The notes beneath the pieces are model-generated. The model had not been told where the DNA came from, did no database searches, and worked only from the letters and a program-made list of their open reading frames with translations. This document shows, piece by piece, positions 33,073 to 41,029 of a stretch of 41,573 nt of DNA; the first letter of the stretch is position 1, and each line of letters starts with the position of its first letter. The position numbers and the translations under genes are program-made. The stretch covers positions 1 to 41,573 of the forward strand of contig CAZOEL010000063.1 of NCBI GenBank assembly GCA_964578835.1. Direction: 5' to 3'. The stretch is from CAZOEL01 sp964578835 (GTDB lineage: Bacteria > Desulfobacterota > Syntrophobacteria > Syntrophobacterales > Syntrophobacteraceae).

Positions 33073-34869
33073 ATGAAGAAAATTAGAAATTTCAGCATCA
33101 TTGCCCACATAGACCACGGAAAGTCCACTTTGGCCGACCGATTGATCCAGCATGCCGGGCTTGTCGACGATCGCCAGTTCCGGGATCAGATCCTGGACAA
33201 CATGGATATCGAGCGTGAACGGGGCATCACGATCAAGAGCCAGAGCGTGACCCTGCCTTACACCAGCAAGAGTGGAGAGCTGTACGCCCTCAACCTCATC
33301 GACACACCCGGCCATGTCGACTTCTCCTACGAGGTCTCAAGGGCTCTGGCTTCCTGCGAAGGAGTCCTTCTCCTGGTGGACGCCTCCCAGGGCGTGGAAG
33401 CTCAAACCGTAGCCAACCTTTATGCGGCCATGGAGCATGATCTCACCATCATCCCCGTCATCAACAAGATCGATCTTCCTTCGGCGGACGTGGATATGGC
33501 CAAGGAGCAAATCGATAACGAGCTGGGGCTTGATTCCGAACACGCCATCCTTTGTTCGGCTAAAGAAGGAATAGGAATCCAAGACGTTCTAGAAGCCATT
33601 GTGGAGCGCATACCGGCTCCTTCCGGCGACGTCTCGAAGCCTCTTTCCGCCCTCATCTTCGATGCCCACTACGACCCATTTCGCGGCACCATCGTTAGCT
33701 GCCGCGTTTTTGACGGATCGCTCCGCCAAGGGGACATCATCCGGCTCATGTCCACGGGCTCGGCCTACAAGGTGGAAGAAGTCGGCCTTTTCCGCCTAAG
33801 CCGGGAGCCCAAGAAAGAGCTCTCTGCCGGGGAAGTGGGCTACATCATTGCCGGCATCAAGACCCTGGGAGATACGCGAGTCGGAGACACCGTCACATTG
33901 GATTCCAACCCTTCGCCGACAGCCCTCCCCGGCTTCAAGGATGTGAAGCCGGTAGTTTTTTCGTCCATTTACCCGATTTCCTCGGATGATTACCAATCGC
34001 TGGCGGACGCCCTCGAAAAGTACGTGCTCAACGACGCATCCCTCGTTTACCAAAAAGACTCCTCGGTGGCTCTCGGGCAGGGCTTTCGGTGCGGCTTCCT
34101 CGGCCTCCTGCACCTTGAAATCGTCCAGGAACGGTTGGAGCGCGAATTCGATCAGGCGATCATCATGACGGCCCCGAGCGTTCAGTATAAGTTCGAGCTC
34201 AAGGAAGGACCCACCATCGAGGTGGACAACCCTCAGTACTACCCGGACCCGACCGAGATCGAAAAAGGGTTCGAGCCCTTTATCAAAGCGAGCATCCTCA
34301 TCCCGGAACGCTACATGGGAGCCGTGATGAAGCTTTGTATGGAACGGCGCTCCGCAAACTCGCGTTTCAGTTATCCCACTCCCGGACGAATCGAGATGAC
34401 CTTCGATATGCCTCTGGCGGAAGTCGTCTTCGATTTCTACGACAAGTTGAAGAGCGTCACCCAGGGATACGGCTCCTTCGACTACGAGATGATCGGCTAC
34501 GAGGAGAGCGACCTGGTCAAGCTCGACATCCTCGTGAACGGAGAAAAGGTCGACGCCCTCTCGCTCATTGTCCACAAGTCCCGAGCCCGAGAGTGGGGAG
34601 TCCAGGTCTGCGACAGGCTCAAAGAGGAAATCCCCAAGCACCAGTTCAAAATAGCCATTCAGGGCGCAATCGGCGGCAAGATCATCTCCCGCTCCACCAT
34701 CTCCGCTTTCAGGAAAGACGTTACGGCGAAATGCTACGGCGGCGACATATCCAGGAAGCGAAAGCTCCTGGAGAAGCAAAAAAAGGGCAAGAAGCGCATG
34801 AAGATGGTCGGCTCCGTGATGATTCCTCAGAGCGCCTTCGTCGCCGTTCTGAAAACCGACAATGAATAA
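33073..34869 (+). CDS. lepA: Translation elongation factor 4
   Basis: A GTPase that acts on the ribosome during translation and 30S biogenesis. G motifs: AHIDHGKST (G1), DTPGHVDF (G3), NKIDLP (G4) and CSAKEGIG (G5). The LepA-specific C-terminus (VRCYGGD-like region, here TAKCYGGDISRKRKLLEKQKKGKKRM) is intact. ATG 33073 (MKKIRNFSIIAHIDHGK) matches the usual start; no strong ribosome site is seen. Length 598 is typical. Its stop overlaps hemW by 8 nt. Confidence 0.97.
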   Translation: MKKIRNFSIIAHIDHGKSTLADRLIQHAGLVDDRQFRDQILDNMDIERERGITIKSQSVTLPYTSKSGELYALNLIDTPGHVDFSYEVSRALASCEGVLLLVDASQGVEAQTVANLYAAMEHDLTIIPVINKIDLPSADVDMAKEQIDNELGLDSEHAILCSAKEGIGIQDVLEAIVERIPAPSGDVSKPLSALIFDAHYDPFRGTIVSCRVFDGSLRQGDIIRLMSTGSAYKVEEVGLFRLSREPKKELSAGEVGYIIAGIKTLGDTRVGDTVTLDSNPSPTALPGFKDVKPVVFSSIYPISSDDYQSLADALEKYVLNDASLVYQKDSSVALGQGFRCGFLGLLHLEIVQERLEREFDQAIIMTAPSVQYKFELKEGPTIEVDNPQYYPDPTEIEKGFEPFIKASILIPERYMGAVMKLCMERRSANSRFSYPTPGRIEMTFDMPLAEVVFDFYDKLKSVTQGYGSFDYEMIGYEESDLVKLDILVNGEKVDALSLIVHKSRAREWGVQVCDRLKEEIPKHQFKIAIQGAIGGKIISRSTISAFRKDVTAKCYGGDISRKRKLLEKQKKGKKRMKMVGSVMIPQSAFVAVLKTDNE

Positions 34870-35998
34870 AAGCGACCGCCCCGGCCTATACCTGCACGTT
34901 CCTTTTTGCCGGAGCAAATGCCCCTATTGCGACTTCTACTCTCTGGCTTCCCTCTCCCTTTCATCCGCATGGGTCGAAGCGGTTGAAAGGGAAGCGAAGC
35001 TGTACGCCGGAGAATATCCCGCCTTTGACTCCATCTATTTGGGAGGCGGCACCCCTACCCTGCTCGATGACCGGCAAACGGCAAGGATCATGGACTGCTT
35101 CGACCGGTGCTTCGGTTTGTCGAATGACGCCGAGGTCACCATAGAAGCGAATCCCGACGACATAACTGCCGAGAAGCTCAAGCTTCTCAAATCCCTCGGC
35201 TTCAACCGCATAAGCGTCGGAGCGCAGTCCTTTGACGATGGGGAGCTGCGATTCCTCGGAAGAAGGCACACGGCTGCTCAGACGGAAAGAGCCCTGGCCT
35301 TGATCCGGGAGACCGGTTTCGACAATCTGGGACTGGACCTCATCTACGGCTTCAACACCGGCGCTTCTCCCCATGCGTCCTGCGAACGGAACTGGAAGCG
35401 AAATCTCGAGCGGGCGCTTCAATTTCAGCCGGAGCATCTTTCCTGCTATCAAATGACCTACGAGGCGGGCACACTGTTCGGAAGGATGAAGGCCAAAGGA
35501 AAGATCGAGGCTTCGAGCGAAGAGACTGAAAGCGATCTTTTTCTTTTCACATCGCAGTTTCTCGAAGAGCACGGCTACCTGCACTACGAGATATCCAATT
35601 TCGCAAAAGATCCCGCTCACACGTCACGGCACAATCAGAAGTACTGGAGTCACGTTCCATATCTGGGGCTCGGTCCAGCGGCTCATTCATTCAAAAACGG
35701 CAGGCGCTGGTGGAATGTGAAGTCCGTTCGGAAATACTGTGCGCTCACGAACGAAGGCAAGGTCCCGGTAGAGGAGAGCGAGCTGTTGTTCGATGAGCAG
35801 CTTAAGCTTGAAACCCTTTATCTTGGACTGAGAACAAGGGAGGGAATCGACCTCGACGCCGTTCGCGATACGCCGGGCTACGAATCGGCAATCAACGAGC
35901 TTGAACGATCCGGGCTTGCAAGGGTCTGTGGACAAAAGCTCTCACCCACCACAAAGGGCTTTCTTGTAGCCGACAGTCTTCCCTTGATGTTTCTGTAA
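34862..35998 (+). CDS. hemW: Radical SAM family heme chaperone
   Basis: HemW-type protein related to coproporphyrinogen III oxidase HemN, thought to carry haem rather than oxidise porphyrinogen. The cluster motif is CRSKCPYC within LYLHVPFCRSKCPYCDFY. Then YLGGGTPTLL, TIEANPDDI, NRISVGAQSFDD, GLDLIYGF, YEISNFAK and GLGPAAHSF. Length 378 fits HemW (shorter than HemN). Its ATG lies inside the lepA stop region (AATGAATAA), so it is translated with lepA, a pairing seen in many bacteria. Confidence 0.95.
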   Translation: MNKSDRPGLYLHVPFCRSKCPYCDFYSLASLSLSSAWVEAVEREAKLYAGEYPAFDSIYLGGGTPTLLDDRQTARIMDCFDRCFGLSNDAEVTIEANPDDITAEKLKLLKSLGFNRISVGAQSFDDGELRFLGRRHTAAQTERALALIRETGFDNLGLDLIYGFNTGASPHASCERNWKRNLERALQFQPEHLSCYQMTYEAGTLFGRMKAKGKIEASSEETESDLFLFTSQFLEEHGYLHYEISNFAKDPAHTSRHNQKYWSHVPYLGLGPAAHSFKNGRRWWNVKSVRKYCALTNEGKVPVEESELLFDEQLKLETLYLGLRTREGIDLDAVRDTPGYESAINELERSGLARVCGQKLSPTTKGFLVADSLPLMFL

Positions 35999-36042
35999 GT
36001 CACACCCAGCAGACTCTTTAAAACACCCCAGTGCGCTCAAAA

Positions 36043-36546
36043 TCACGAATCTTCCTGAGGCTCCGGAACGGTGATCTTCAGCAAACGGGCGCACGCCTCC
36101 CTAAGCTCGGGATCGGAGATGCTCTTGAGAAGGGCTTTTTCATGAGGTGTTAGAGGATATTTCGTAGCGGGCTTCTTCTTCACAGGTCGATATTTTTTGG
36201 GCTTAATCTTTTTCAGGAGCTTATGATCCGGATTGAGAGCGGGCTCCGCTTCGGGCAGCTCTCCGACGCGGATGACGATTTTTTCAACGAGCGGCTCCGG
36301 CCTCCCCTTGTTTATCTTCTTGAGCAAGTCCTCCTTGCATAGCTCAAGATGGTGTTTCCACACGGAATCTAGGACAATGATCAGAAGGGATTTCTTCTTC
36401 AAGGATGCAGGGCGCGAATTCTTCGCAACCTGCTCGCCCGCCACTTCGCTCCAGTCTCCGAAAGGATTGGAAAAAAAGGCGGGATGGCGGTTCAGGATCT
36501 GCTGCAGCAACGGACCGACATTGAGGCTTTCCTCCGTCTTCTTCAA
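36043..36546 (-). CDS. DUF721 (DciA-like) protein
   Basis: A 167-residue, very basic cytoplasmic protein. Residues about 10-95 fit DUF721: LLQQILNRHPAF, WSEVAGEQVAKNSRPASLKKKSLLIIVLDSVWKHHLELCKEDLL. A lysine-rich linker (KKIKPKKYRPVKKKPATK) and a short helical tail follow. DUF721 includes DciA, a loader of the replicative helicase, but this short version is not clearly that protein. Its start is 2 nt after the stop of the membrane-protein gene upstream, so they form an operon. Confidence 0.8.
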   Translation of the reverse strand: MKKTEESLNVGPLLQQILNRHPAFFSNPFGDWSEVAGEQVAKNSRPASLKKKSLLIIVLDSVWKHHLELCKEDLLKKINKGRPEPLVEKIVIRVGELPEAEPALNPDHKLLKKIKPKKYRPVKKKPATKYPLTPHEKALLKSISDPELREACARLLKITVPEPQEDS

Positions 36547-36548
36547 CC

Positions 36549-37523
36549 TTATGTCCCCGCAGATTCTTTTGTTTCGGATGTTGCGCCGATTGTTCGCTCC
36601 AAACGACGCACCGATTGCTGAAGCTCCTGGAACTGCCTCTGCATCGCCTCGAGTAGAACAATTGTGTCGCTGCTCTGGAAAGGCAGCTGAGAAAGAAAAT
36701 GATCGTAAAGCAGAGCGTCCACGTCAGAAAGATAAAGAGTCTCTAGTCTTTTCATTAGTCCCGAAAAGATGCTCAAAGCAATGGCGACGACTATCATTTG
36801 CACGATGGGAACCAGGCTGCTCATTAGGGACCCGAAGACGTCATGAAGGTCTCTTTGCCCCATAACGACAGGCTCGAGGTAGTGATGCAAAAGCCAGGAC
36901 GATTGCAGTAAGCCAAGCAGGGGAAGGCTCCAGACGAGCCACCGGAAAGGCGTCCAGGTATTCGTAAGGATCTGCCAGTCCGTCTCCGCAATGCGTCGCT
37001 CCTTCTCGATGAGATCCTCGGATGCGGGGGCCCCCCGGCTGCTTCCCAGCATCAATCGAAGCCTCTGATAAGGATGAAAAACAAAGCGCCACGGGATCTC
37101 GCTCGCCCTCTTGAGAAGAAGCTCGGTTGGAAACAGGCGATTCAAATTCGGAGGCAGCCCGCTGAAAGAAGACTTGGAGAAGGTGTGAGGAGATCTAATG
37201 GTTGAGGCGAGAAGTCTCTTTACGCTGAAGCTGCCGATGCTTTGAGTGATCAACCAGGCAAAGCGGCCAATGAGGAAAAGAAGCGCCACCCAAACGAGAT
37301 AAACCACTACGCTGGTGAGCAGGGAATCCTCCCTCAGCCATTTAAGTCCCATCCAGAAAGAGGAGGTCTTGAGCGCTTCCGCTCCGGGTTGTTGCAGCGG
37401 CGCCTCTGAAAGCGAGCTATGATAAGAATTTGAAAAAGGGTAGGCAAAAGTCAAACAAATCAAAAAGAACAAGAACCATAAAAGTCTCTGGATCGCTTCA
37501 TAGCGCCTAAGCCCGTATTCCAT
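36549..37523 (-). CDS. MotA/TolQ/ExbB-like membrane protein
   Basis: A 324-residue inner-membrane protein with about four hydrophobic helices (about 12-30, 68-92, 195-213, 232-260). The pair around 195-260 (LPLLGLLQSSWLL, then SLVPIVQMIVVAIALSIFSGLMKRLETLY) recalls the proton-channel core of MotA/TolQ/ExbB. A coiled coil (MQRQFQELQQSVRRLERTI) ends it. No ExbD/TolR or OmpA-type partner is adjacent, so the family link is tentative. The ribosome site before ATG 37523 is weak. It is read with the DUF721 gene. Confidence 0.6.
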   Translation of the reverse strand: MEYGLRRYEAIQRLLWFLFFLICLTFAYPFSNSYHSSLSEAPLQQPGAEALKTSSFWMGLKWLREDSLLTSVVVYLVWVALLFLIGRFAWLITQSIGSFSVKRLLASTIRSPHTFSKSSFSGLPPNLNRLFPTELLLKRASEIPWRFVFHPYQRLRLMLGSSRGAPASEDLIEKERRIAETDWQILTNTWTPFRWLVWSLPLLGLLQSSWLLHHYLEPVVMGQRDLHDVFGSLMSSLVPIVQMIVVAIALSIFSGLMKRLETLYLSDVDALLYDHFLSQLPFQSSDTIVLLEAMQRQFQELQQSVRRLERTIGATSETKESAGT

Positions 37524-38209
37524 ACCAGCACTTTCTCAAAGGAGAGCCTTTCAAGGGCGGGGATAATGAGGCGACAAGGGCAAGGCATCAAAGCAGCCGC
37601 TGATTGAAGATGATCTTTTCCGCTTTTGATGATCTCACATTATGTCATCGCACTTCTCAGGCTCTACCCGGTCAGTATTTCGGAAATCGCCGCGCCGCTC
37701 CAATAAGCCCCGCAGGAGATCATAAAATGCCGAAAGGCTTCCATTTCCGCCTTCGAGGGCAGGGGTATACTTCTCGCACATTTTCTATTATTCGTCCAGA
37801 GAAACAGCAATTCTCATCATCACGCGGGTTGCCGGCGCCAGAGAGAAGAGCCGGGACCAGCTCCATAATCCAAGGTGAAATTGACAACACAAGTGTCCAA
37901 GAATACGCGACGAGGAATGTTGTGTGGCTCCCCCTAATACCTCCCATAGTAACTTAGATTTAAAACTGTTGTTTTTTATGGCAAAAAATGAATCCTTTCA
38001 GTTCAGGCGGTAACCGTTGAGCTTCAATGCCTCCGAATCAAGCGCGTATGCTCCAGGAAGATCTTGGACTATTCCTACACATCTCCTACGGCCTACAGCT
38101 AACGGCAAGAATCAGCGGGCGGCAGCCACGCGGACAACAGACTTCCGGGTAACCCCACAAGACATTCACAGCTTGGTTGATGCTCCGTTGCGTTCTTTGG
38201 GTTGGGCAT
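37524..38209. other. 690-bp stretch without recognised gene
   Basis: Short open frames occur, but none has a ribosome site and a recognisable protein. It marks the change from the core genes to the toxin-antitoxin island. Confidence 0.4.
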
Positions 38210-38500
38210 TCAAGACGTTGGCTCTTCGGGAAGCTGTGCGCCGCGCCATACCGCGACAATCCATACAGTCTCTCCTTTGACTCGATAGAAGAACCGATAC
38301 GGCGCGATGATCACCTCCCTGTACGGCAACTCCGGAAAATCCGGCACGACTCTTCCAGAATCCGGGAATTCTTCGAGCCTCCGTAATACCGTCTCAACGC
38401 GCTCGCGGAAGTTGAGCGCCGCTCCCGGAGCATCTCGACGAATGTAGGTAAGCGCAGAGAGGAATTGAGCTCTGGCAGAGGAAGTAAAGCGGACTTTCAC
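38210..38500 (-). CDS. ParE/RelE-family toxin
   Basis: A 96-residue type II toxin. VRFTSSARAQFLSALTYI, a central helix pair (ALNFRERVETVLRRLEEFPDSGR) and the C-terminal REVIIAPYRFFYRVKGETVWIVAVWRGAQ fit the ParE branch, which poisons DNA gyrase; RelE-type mRNA cleavage is not excluded. The start is GTG, overlapping the antitoxin stop by 4 nt (GTGA), normal for antitoxin-first modules. Confidence 0.9.
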   Translation of the reverse strand: MKVRFTSSARAQFLSALTYIRRDAPGAALNFRERVETVLRRLEEFPDSGRVVPDFPELPYREVIIAPYRFFYRVKGETVWIVAVWRGAQLPEEPTS

Positions 38501-38778
38501 GGCAGTTCTTCCGCAAGAAGCGCATCGGCCTCAGCAAGGACGGAATCCAAATCGTGTCCCTCGCCTGCCTCTATCTCCCTCTCTCCTTTAGCCAAAAGGC
38601 GCAACAGCTCTCTGTCACGCTCCGACTGCTCAAAGGCTTCCACACTGAGCATTACTGCAGCAGCACGCCCCCTCTGTGTGATCACGACGGGTTCTCTGGA
38701 ATCCTTGACACGCTTCAGGACCTTGGCAGCATCCTGCCGCAAATCGCTGACTGGAATGATGTTCAATAGTTTACCCAT
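38497..38778 (-). CDS. Phd/YefM-family antitoxin
   Basis: A 93-residue antitoxin. The N-terminal Phd/YefM DNA-binding domain (IIPVSDLRQDAAKVLKRVKDSREPVVITQRGRAAAVMLS is cited here by its ends: IIPVSDLRQDA and VVITQRGRAAAV) is followed by an acidic tail (LLAKGEREIEAGEGHDLDSV) that would wrap the toxin. AGGAGGT precedes the ATG. It represses its own operon, probably through the inverted repeat at 38789-38814. Confidence 0.92.
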   Translation of the reverse strand: MGKLLNIIPVSDLRQDAAKVLKRVKDSREPVVITQRGRAAAVMLSVEAFEQSERDRELLRLLAKGEREIEAGEGHDLDSVLAEADALLAEELP

Positions 38779-38788
38779 GTTGTACCTC

Positions 38789-38814
38789 CTGTAGTACTTC
38801 TAAACGTACTACAG
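38789..38814. promoter_or_regulatory. Probable operator of the Phd-ParE module
   Basis: CTGTAGTAC and GTACTACAG form a perfect 9-bp inverted repeat with an 8-nt spacer, 11-36 nt upstream of the antitoxin start. Position and symmetry fit antitoxin autoregulation. Confidence 0.75.
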
Positions 38815-38834
38815 AGCATGCGCGGAATCAAGCG

Positions 38835-39020
38835 TCATAGAAAATGTATGTGGCGCCGCGCGCCCCCAACATCGATGTAGAAAGGATGCCGACTCATTAC
38901 CTCCCGCATCGCCAACCGGAGGGAATCCACGTGGTCGACCAGTGTGGCGAGATCCCTTTCGGCTAGATTCACGGTGAAGAAATATGATCCACCGGCTATA
39001 TCGGCCCGTCGATATTGCAT
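38835..39020 (-). pseudogene. Truncated RAYT (REP-associated, IS200-like) transposase
   Basis: The first ~55 residues match the RAYT N-terminus: MQYRRADIAGGSYFFTVNLAER, then LVDHVDSLRLAMREV and RHPFYIDV. A complete protein (about 150-180 residues) would go on to the HUH motif (PDHLH) and a catalytic Tyr. Here similarity stops after FYIDV near 38860, giving only VGGARRHIHFL, directly before the Phd-ParE operator. It is a 5' fragment, perhaps cut by arrival of the toxin-antitoxin module. Confidence 0.75.
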
Positions 39021-39127
39021 CAGGCGCAATTCCTTGTGGATGTTGGGGCTCGTCCAACGACAGGACAAGATCGTGGATCGCTTCGCGGTCACGATCTATC
39101 CTTATTCGTTCGGCCATATCGGCCGCT

Positions 39128-39340
39128 TCACGCATACATGAGACGGCGCCCTTTAGGCTCTGGAATGGGGTCTCCAAATTCCCGGGCTGTATCGATCCAC
39201 AACTGGATGGCCTCTTTTATGTTCTTGAGAGCGACTTCTTCTGTGTCTCCATGAGCCATGCAGCCCGGCAGTTCCGGCGCCTCGGCGATAAAGACCTCGT
39301 CCTCGTTGCTCCAGTAGATGATGATCTCGTATCTTTGCAT
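39128..39340 (-). CDS. hicB: HicB-family antitoxin (pair 1)
   Basis: A 70-residue HicB of the short type: RYEIIIYWSNEDEVFIAEAPELPGCMAHGDTEEVALKNIKEAI with WIDTAREFGDPIPEPKGRRL. This is the partial RNase H-like fold that caps HicA; no separate DNA-binding domain is present. Its ATG directly follows the hicA stop codon (TAG ATG). It is intact although its toxin gene is interrupted. Confidence 0.9.
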   Translation of the reverse strand: MQRYEIIIYWSNEDEVFIAEAPELPGCMAHGDTEEVALKNIKEAIQLWIDTAREFGDPIPEPKGRRLMYA

Positions 39341-39595
39341 CTACAGTTCACCTCCCAGCTTATACTTCAAGATCACTGACCGCACCTGGCGTACCTGATA
39401 GGCTTTGGCTTTGCTGTCATCTCGCTGCAGGTTGATCTTCTCCTCGACCCCTTCTTTTCAGAAGCTGTGATGACTTCCGCGTGTGCGCTCCTCAAGGCCC
39501 AATCGGAGCAGCAGTTGGCGCAGATCATCAAATCCGATGTTCGCATCCGATGTGCCCCTCAAGATCTGAAACAGTAGCTTATCATATTTGCCCAC
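39341..39595 (-). pseudogene. hicA: hicA toxin gene with an in-frame TGA (pair 1)
   Basis: A HicA mRNA interferase in one continuous frame: GTG start (39593-39595, with AGGA upstream), GKYDKLLFQILRGTSDANI, LGLEERTRGSHHSF, then TGA at 39458-39460 (codon 46), then KEGVEEKINLQRD and KAYQVRQVRSVILKYKLGG to TAG. Relatives have Arg at the interrupted position (FRKEGVEEK), so a single CGA-to-TGA change explains it. The catalytic His lies before the stop, but the beta strands and last helix follow it, so the short product should be inactive. Sequencing error or readthrough remain possible. Confidence 0.88.
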
Positions 39596-39656
39596 TGAAC
39601 TTCCTGTGATGACGTTGTGGCATGGAGGCCGAACGCCACGGTTGAGCGGCGCCCGA

Positions 39657-39821
39657 CTACGCGGCCAAGATGCCCGAAAGAACACTACGATTGTCACCGC
39701 GTGGTCGGGTGTCCGGCTCCAACCGTTTGTTGGCTTTTTCCTTCAATTTGTAGGCTTTGAGCTTTCGATTGAAATCGTAAAGCTCACTGAGCTTTTTGAG
39801 AACCCTATCGATCTTTGTCAT
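39657..39821 (-). CDS. Small basic helical protein, unknown
   Basis: A 54-residue open frame (MTKIDRVLKKLSELYDFNRKLKAYKLKEKANKR...), lysine-rich and helical in its first 35 residues. Its ATG overlaps the end of the preceding fragment, in another frame. No clear ribosome site and no family recognised. Its last third runs into GC-rich, repeat-like DNA, so its end may be altered. Confidence 0.35.
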   Translation of the reverse strand: MTKIDRVLKKLSELYDFNRKLKAYKLKEKANKRLEPDTRPRGDNRSVLSGILAA

Positions 39822-39906
39822 CTTCAAGCTTTTCTATATCCGCCTGATCCTGCTTGGAGTCCCTAGTCCTCTTAAGCCAGATCAGATCACGTTTGTTCGC
39901 AAGCAT
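39805..39906 (-). pseudogene. Fragment resembling the C-terminus of a nucleotidyltransferase-like (AbiEii/DUF6036-type) protein
   Basis: The 33 codons read MLANKRDLIWLKRTRDSKQDQADIEKLEDDKDR. The pattern (D)LI-LK-x(5)-QD-DI--LE is the usual end of MNT/AbiEii-like nucleotidyltransferases, several of which are toxins. No N-terminal part with the GSxxxGxxxxxSD core lies upstream. The frame is closed a few codons before the ATG and the DNA beyond belongs to the second HicB gene, so this looks like a remnant. Confidence 0.45.
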
Positions 39907-39941
39907 CACTTTTCCCTCTTCCGACTCTGCTTCCACCGCAT

Positions 39942-40181
39942 TCAGGCAACCTGCTGCATTCTATTGGCGAAGTCACGACCGGATGTTGCCGGTGGCAGTT
40001 GCTTGCCGTCTTTGCGGTACAGTTCAATTGCTTCTTCCACGACTTGACACAGTTTCTCAAATACTGCCTTCTCATCATCGCCATGGCACCCACCGTATAT
40101 TAATCCAGGCGCACTACCTACATAACATTGATCTTCTTCTGACCATTCAACAATCTTGACATATCTGGCGCTATCTCTCAT
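39942..40181 (-). CDS. hicB: HicB-family antitoxin (pair 2)
   Basis: A 79-residue HicB: YVKIVEWSEEDQCYVGSAPGLIYGGCHGDDEKAVFEKLCQVVEEAIELYRKDGKQLPP. It lacks a separate DNA-binding domain. ATG overlaps the hicA stop by 4 nt (ATGA), with GGAG 8 nt upstream inside hicA. Both genes of this pair look intact. Confidence 0.9.
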   Translation of the reverse strand: MRDSARYVKIVEWSEEDQCYVGSAPGLIYGGCHGDDEKAVFEKLCQVVEEAIELYRKDGKQLPPATSGRDFANRMQQVA

Positions 40182-40375
40182 TTCTTTGACTCCTCAATGG
40201 CAGTCTGCACAGCCTTTACCTGATAGTTTTTGGCGTCATCGCCCATCTTGCCTGAGATAGTGATGGGATTCAATACCTTGGGGTGGACAAAGTTCCTATG
40301 GCTCCCTCGGCCTCCACGATTCACAAAGCCGGCTCGCTCCAGTTCAGCAATAAGCTCTCTCACCTTTGGTGGCAT
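40178..40375 (-). CDS. hicA: HicA-family mRNA interferase toxin (pair 2)
   Basis: A 65-residue dsRBD-fold toxin that cleaves mRNA: MPPKVRELIAELERAGFVNRGGRGSHRNFVHP with the catalytic His in GSHRNF, then ITISGKMGDDAKNYQVKAVQTAI. ATG 40375 follows AAAGGAAG by about 9 nt; GTG 40402 would add nine residues. Toxin first, antitoxin second, as is standard for hicAB. Confidence 0.9.
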   Translation of the reverse strand: MPPKVRELIAELERAGFVNRGGRGSHRNFVHPKVLNPITISGKMGDDAKNYQVKAVQTAIEESKK

Positions 40376-40461
40376 TGAGGGGCTTCCTTTGAGTAATGCC
40401 ACAAACTAACGGCAGTCTGCAATGTGATGGCGGACGGTACTATGATTTCAGAATAATGGGA

Positions 40462-40626
40462 CTACTCGCCAAGGTACGTTCGAATAAGGGCGCCATGGCT
40501 CGGGAATTTCCTAACGAGTAGATCCACCAAAGCGCTCAATTGGGTGTCCGCCAATAGGCGATCGAAGTCACCTGCTGTTATGCCCAGTTGCCTACCATAT
40601 TTATCCTGAACAGTCTGGGGAGCAAT
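40462..40626 (-). pseudogene. Open frame without normal start, downstream of the RHH gene
   Basis: From the TAATGA that ends the RHH gene, a 54-codon frame stays open to TAG at 40462-40464 (IAPQTVQDKYGRQLG..., DFDRLLADTQLSALVDLLV, ending IRTYLGE). The residue pattern looks like a real helical protein, but the only ATG (40628-40630) is in another frame and stops after nine codons. It could be a gene broken by a frameshift near 40615, or start at a rare codon. Family not recognised. Confidence 0.35.
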
Positions 40627-40629
40627 TCA

Positions 40630-40914
40630 TTATTTTTTTGCTATGAAATTAGTGGCTTCATTTCTATTGTAAGATCCTTCTCGTACTAAGCGGACCACTT
40701 CAAGTATGTGCTGCAAAGCTATGGGAGTGCCGATGGAAAAATCATTCGTATTGGTGCCGACCTCGCTCTGGACCTGAGCAGAAAGCGACCGTTTTGTTTC
40801 CTTATTGAGCAGTTCCCTGCGAAGGACCGAATTAGGCGTGTCAATGAGAGGCTCTGCTTTCCTCTTCAGATACTCAAAAACATCCCCATCAATTTCAATC
40901 TGGCGAAATTTCAT
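40630..40914 (-). CDS. Ribbon-helix-helix (SeqA-N-like) DNA-binding protein
   Basis: A 94-residue protein. The N-terminus, MKFRQIEIDGDVFEYLKRKA then DTPNSVLRREL, has the strand-helix-helix layout of RHH regulators and resembles the SeqA N-terminal dimerisation module and regulators near restriction or defence genes. The C-terminal half (SIGTPIALQHILEVVRLV, NRNEATNFIAKK) is helical and unassigned. AAGGAGG lies 5 nt before the ATG. A 9-nt periodic GTA(C) array lies 67-97 nt upstream and may be its operator. Confidence 0.75.
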   Translation of the reverse strand: MKFRQIEIDGDVFEYLKRKAEPLIDTPNSVLRRELLNKETKRSLSAQVQSEVGTNTNDFSIGTPIALQHILEVVRLVREGSYNRNEATNFIAKK

Positions 40915-40980
40915 GGCATCCTCCTTGCTTATACAGTAATCTTGAAATCAGTTCACCCTGGTTAAGCAAAGAATAATACT

Positions 40981-41011
40981 GTACTACAAGTACGTCAGGT
41001 ACTAATAGTAT
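40981..41011. promoter_or_regulatory. Four-fold 9-nt periodic GTA(C) array, possible RHH operator
   Basis: GTAC begins at 40981, 40990 and 40999, and GTAT-like GTA at 41008: an exact 9-nt period. RHH proteins usually bind tandem short repeats as stacked dimers, and the array lies just upstream of the RHH gene. Confidence 0.5.
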
Positions 41012-41029
41012 GAGAAGAGGCTACTACAG

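Noticed and set aside
33796..34917. 373-codon minus-strand frame
   Set aside because: Antisense to lepA, without ribosome site or known domains.
37604..37957. 117-codon plus-strand frame
   Set aside because: No ribosome site or motif; the sequence looks non-coding.
38809..39177. 122-codon minus-strand frame spanning the hicB end and the RAYT fragment
   Set aside because: The RAYT similarity is in another frame; this frame shows no family and no ribosome site.
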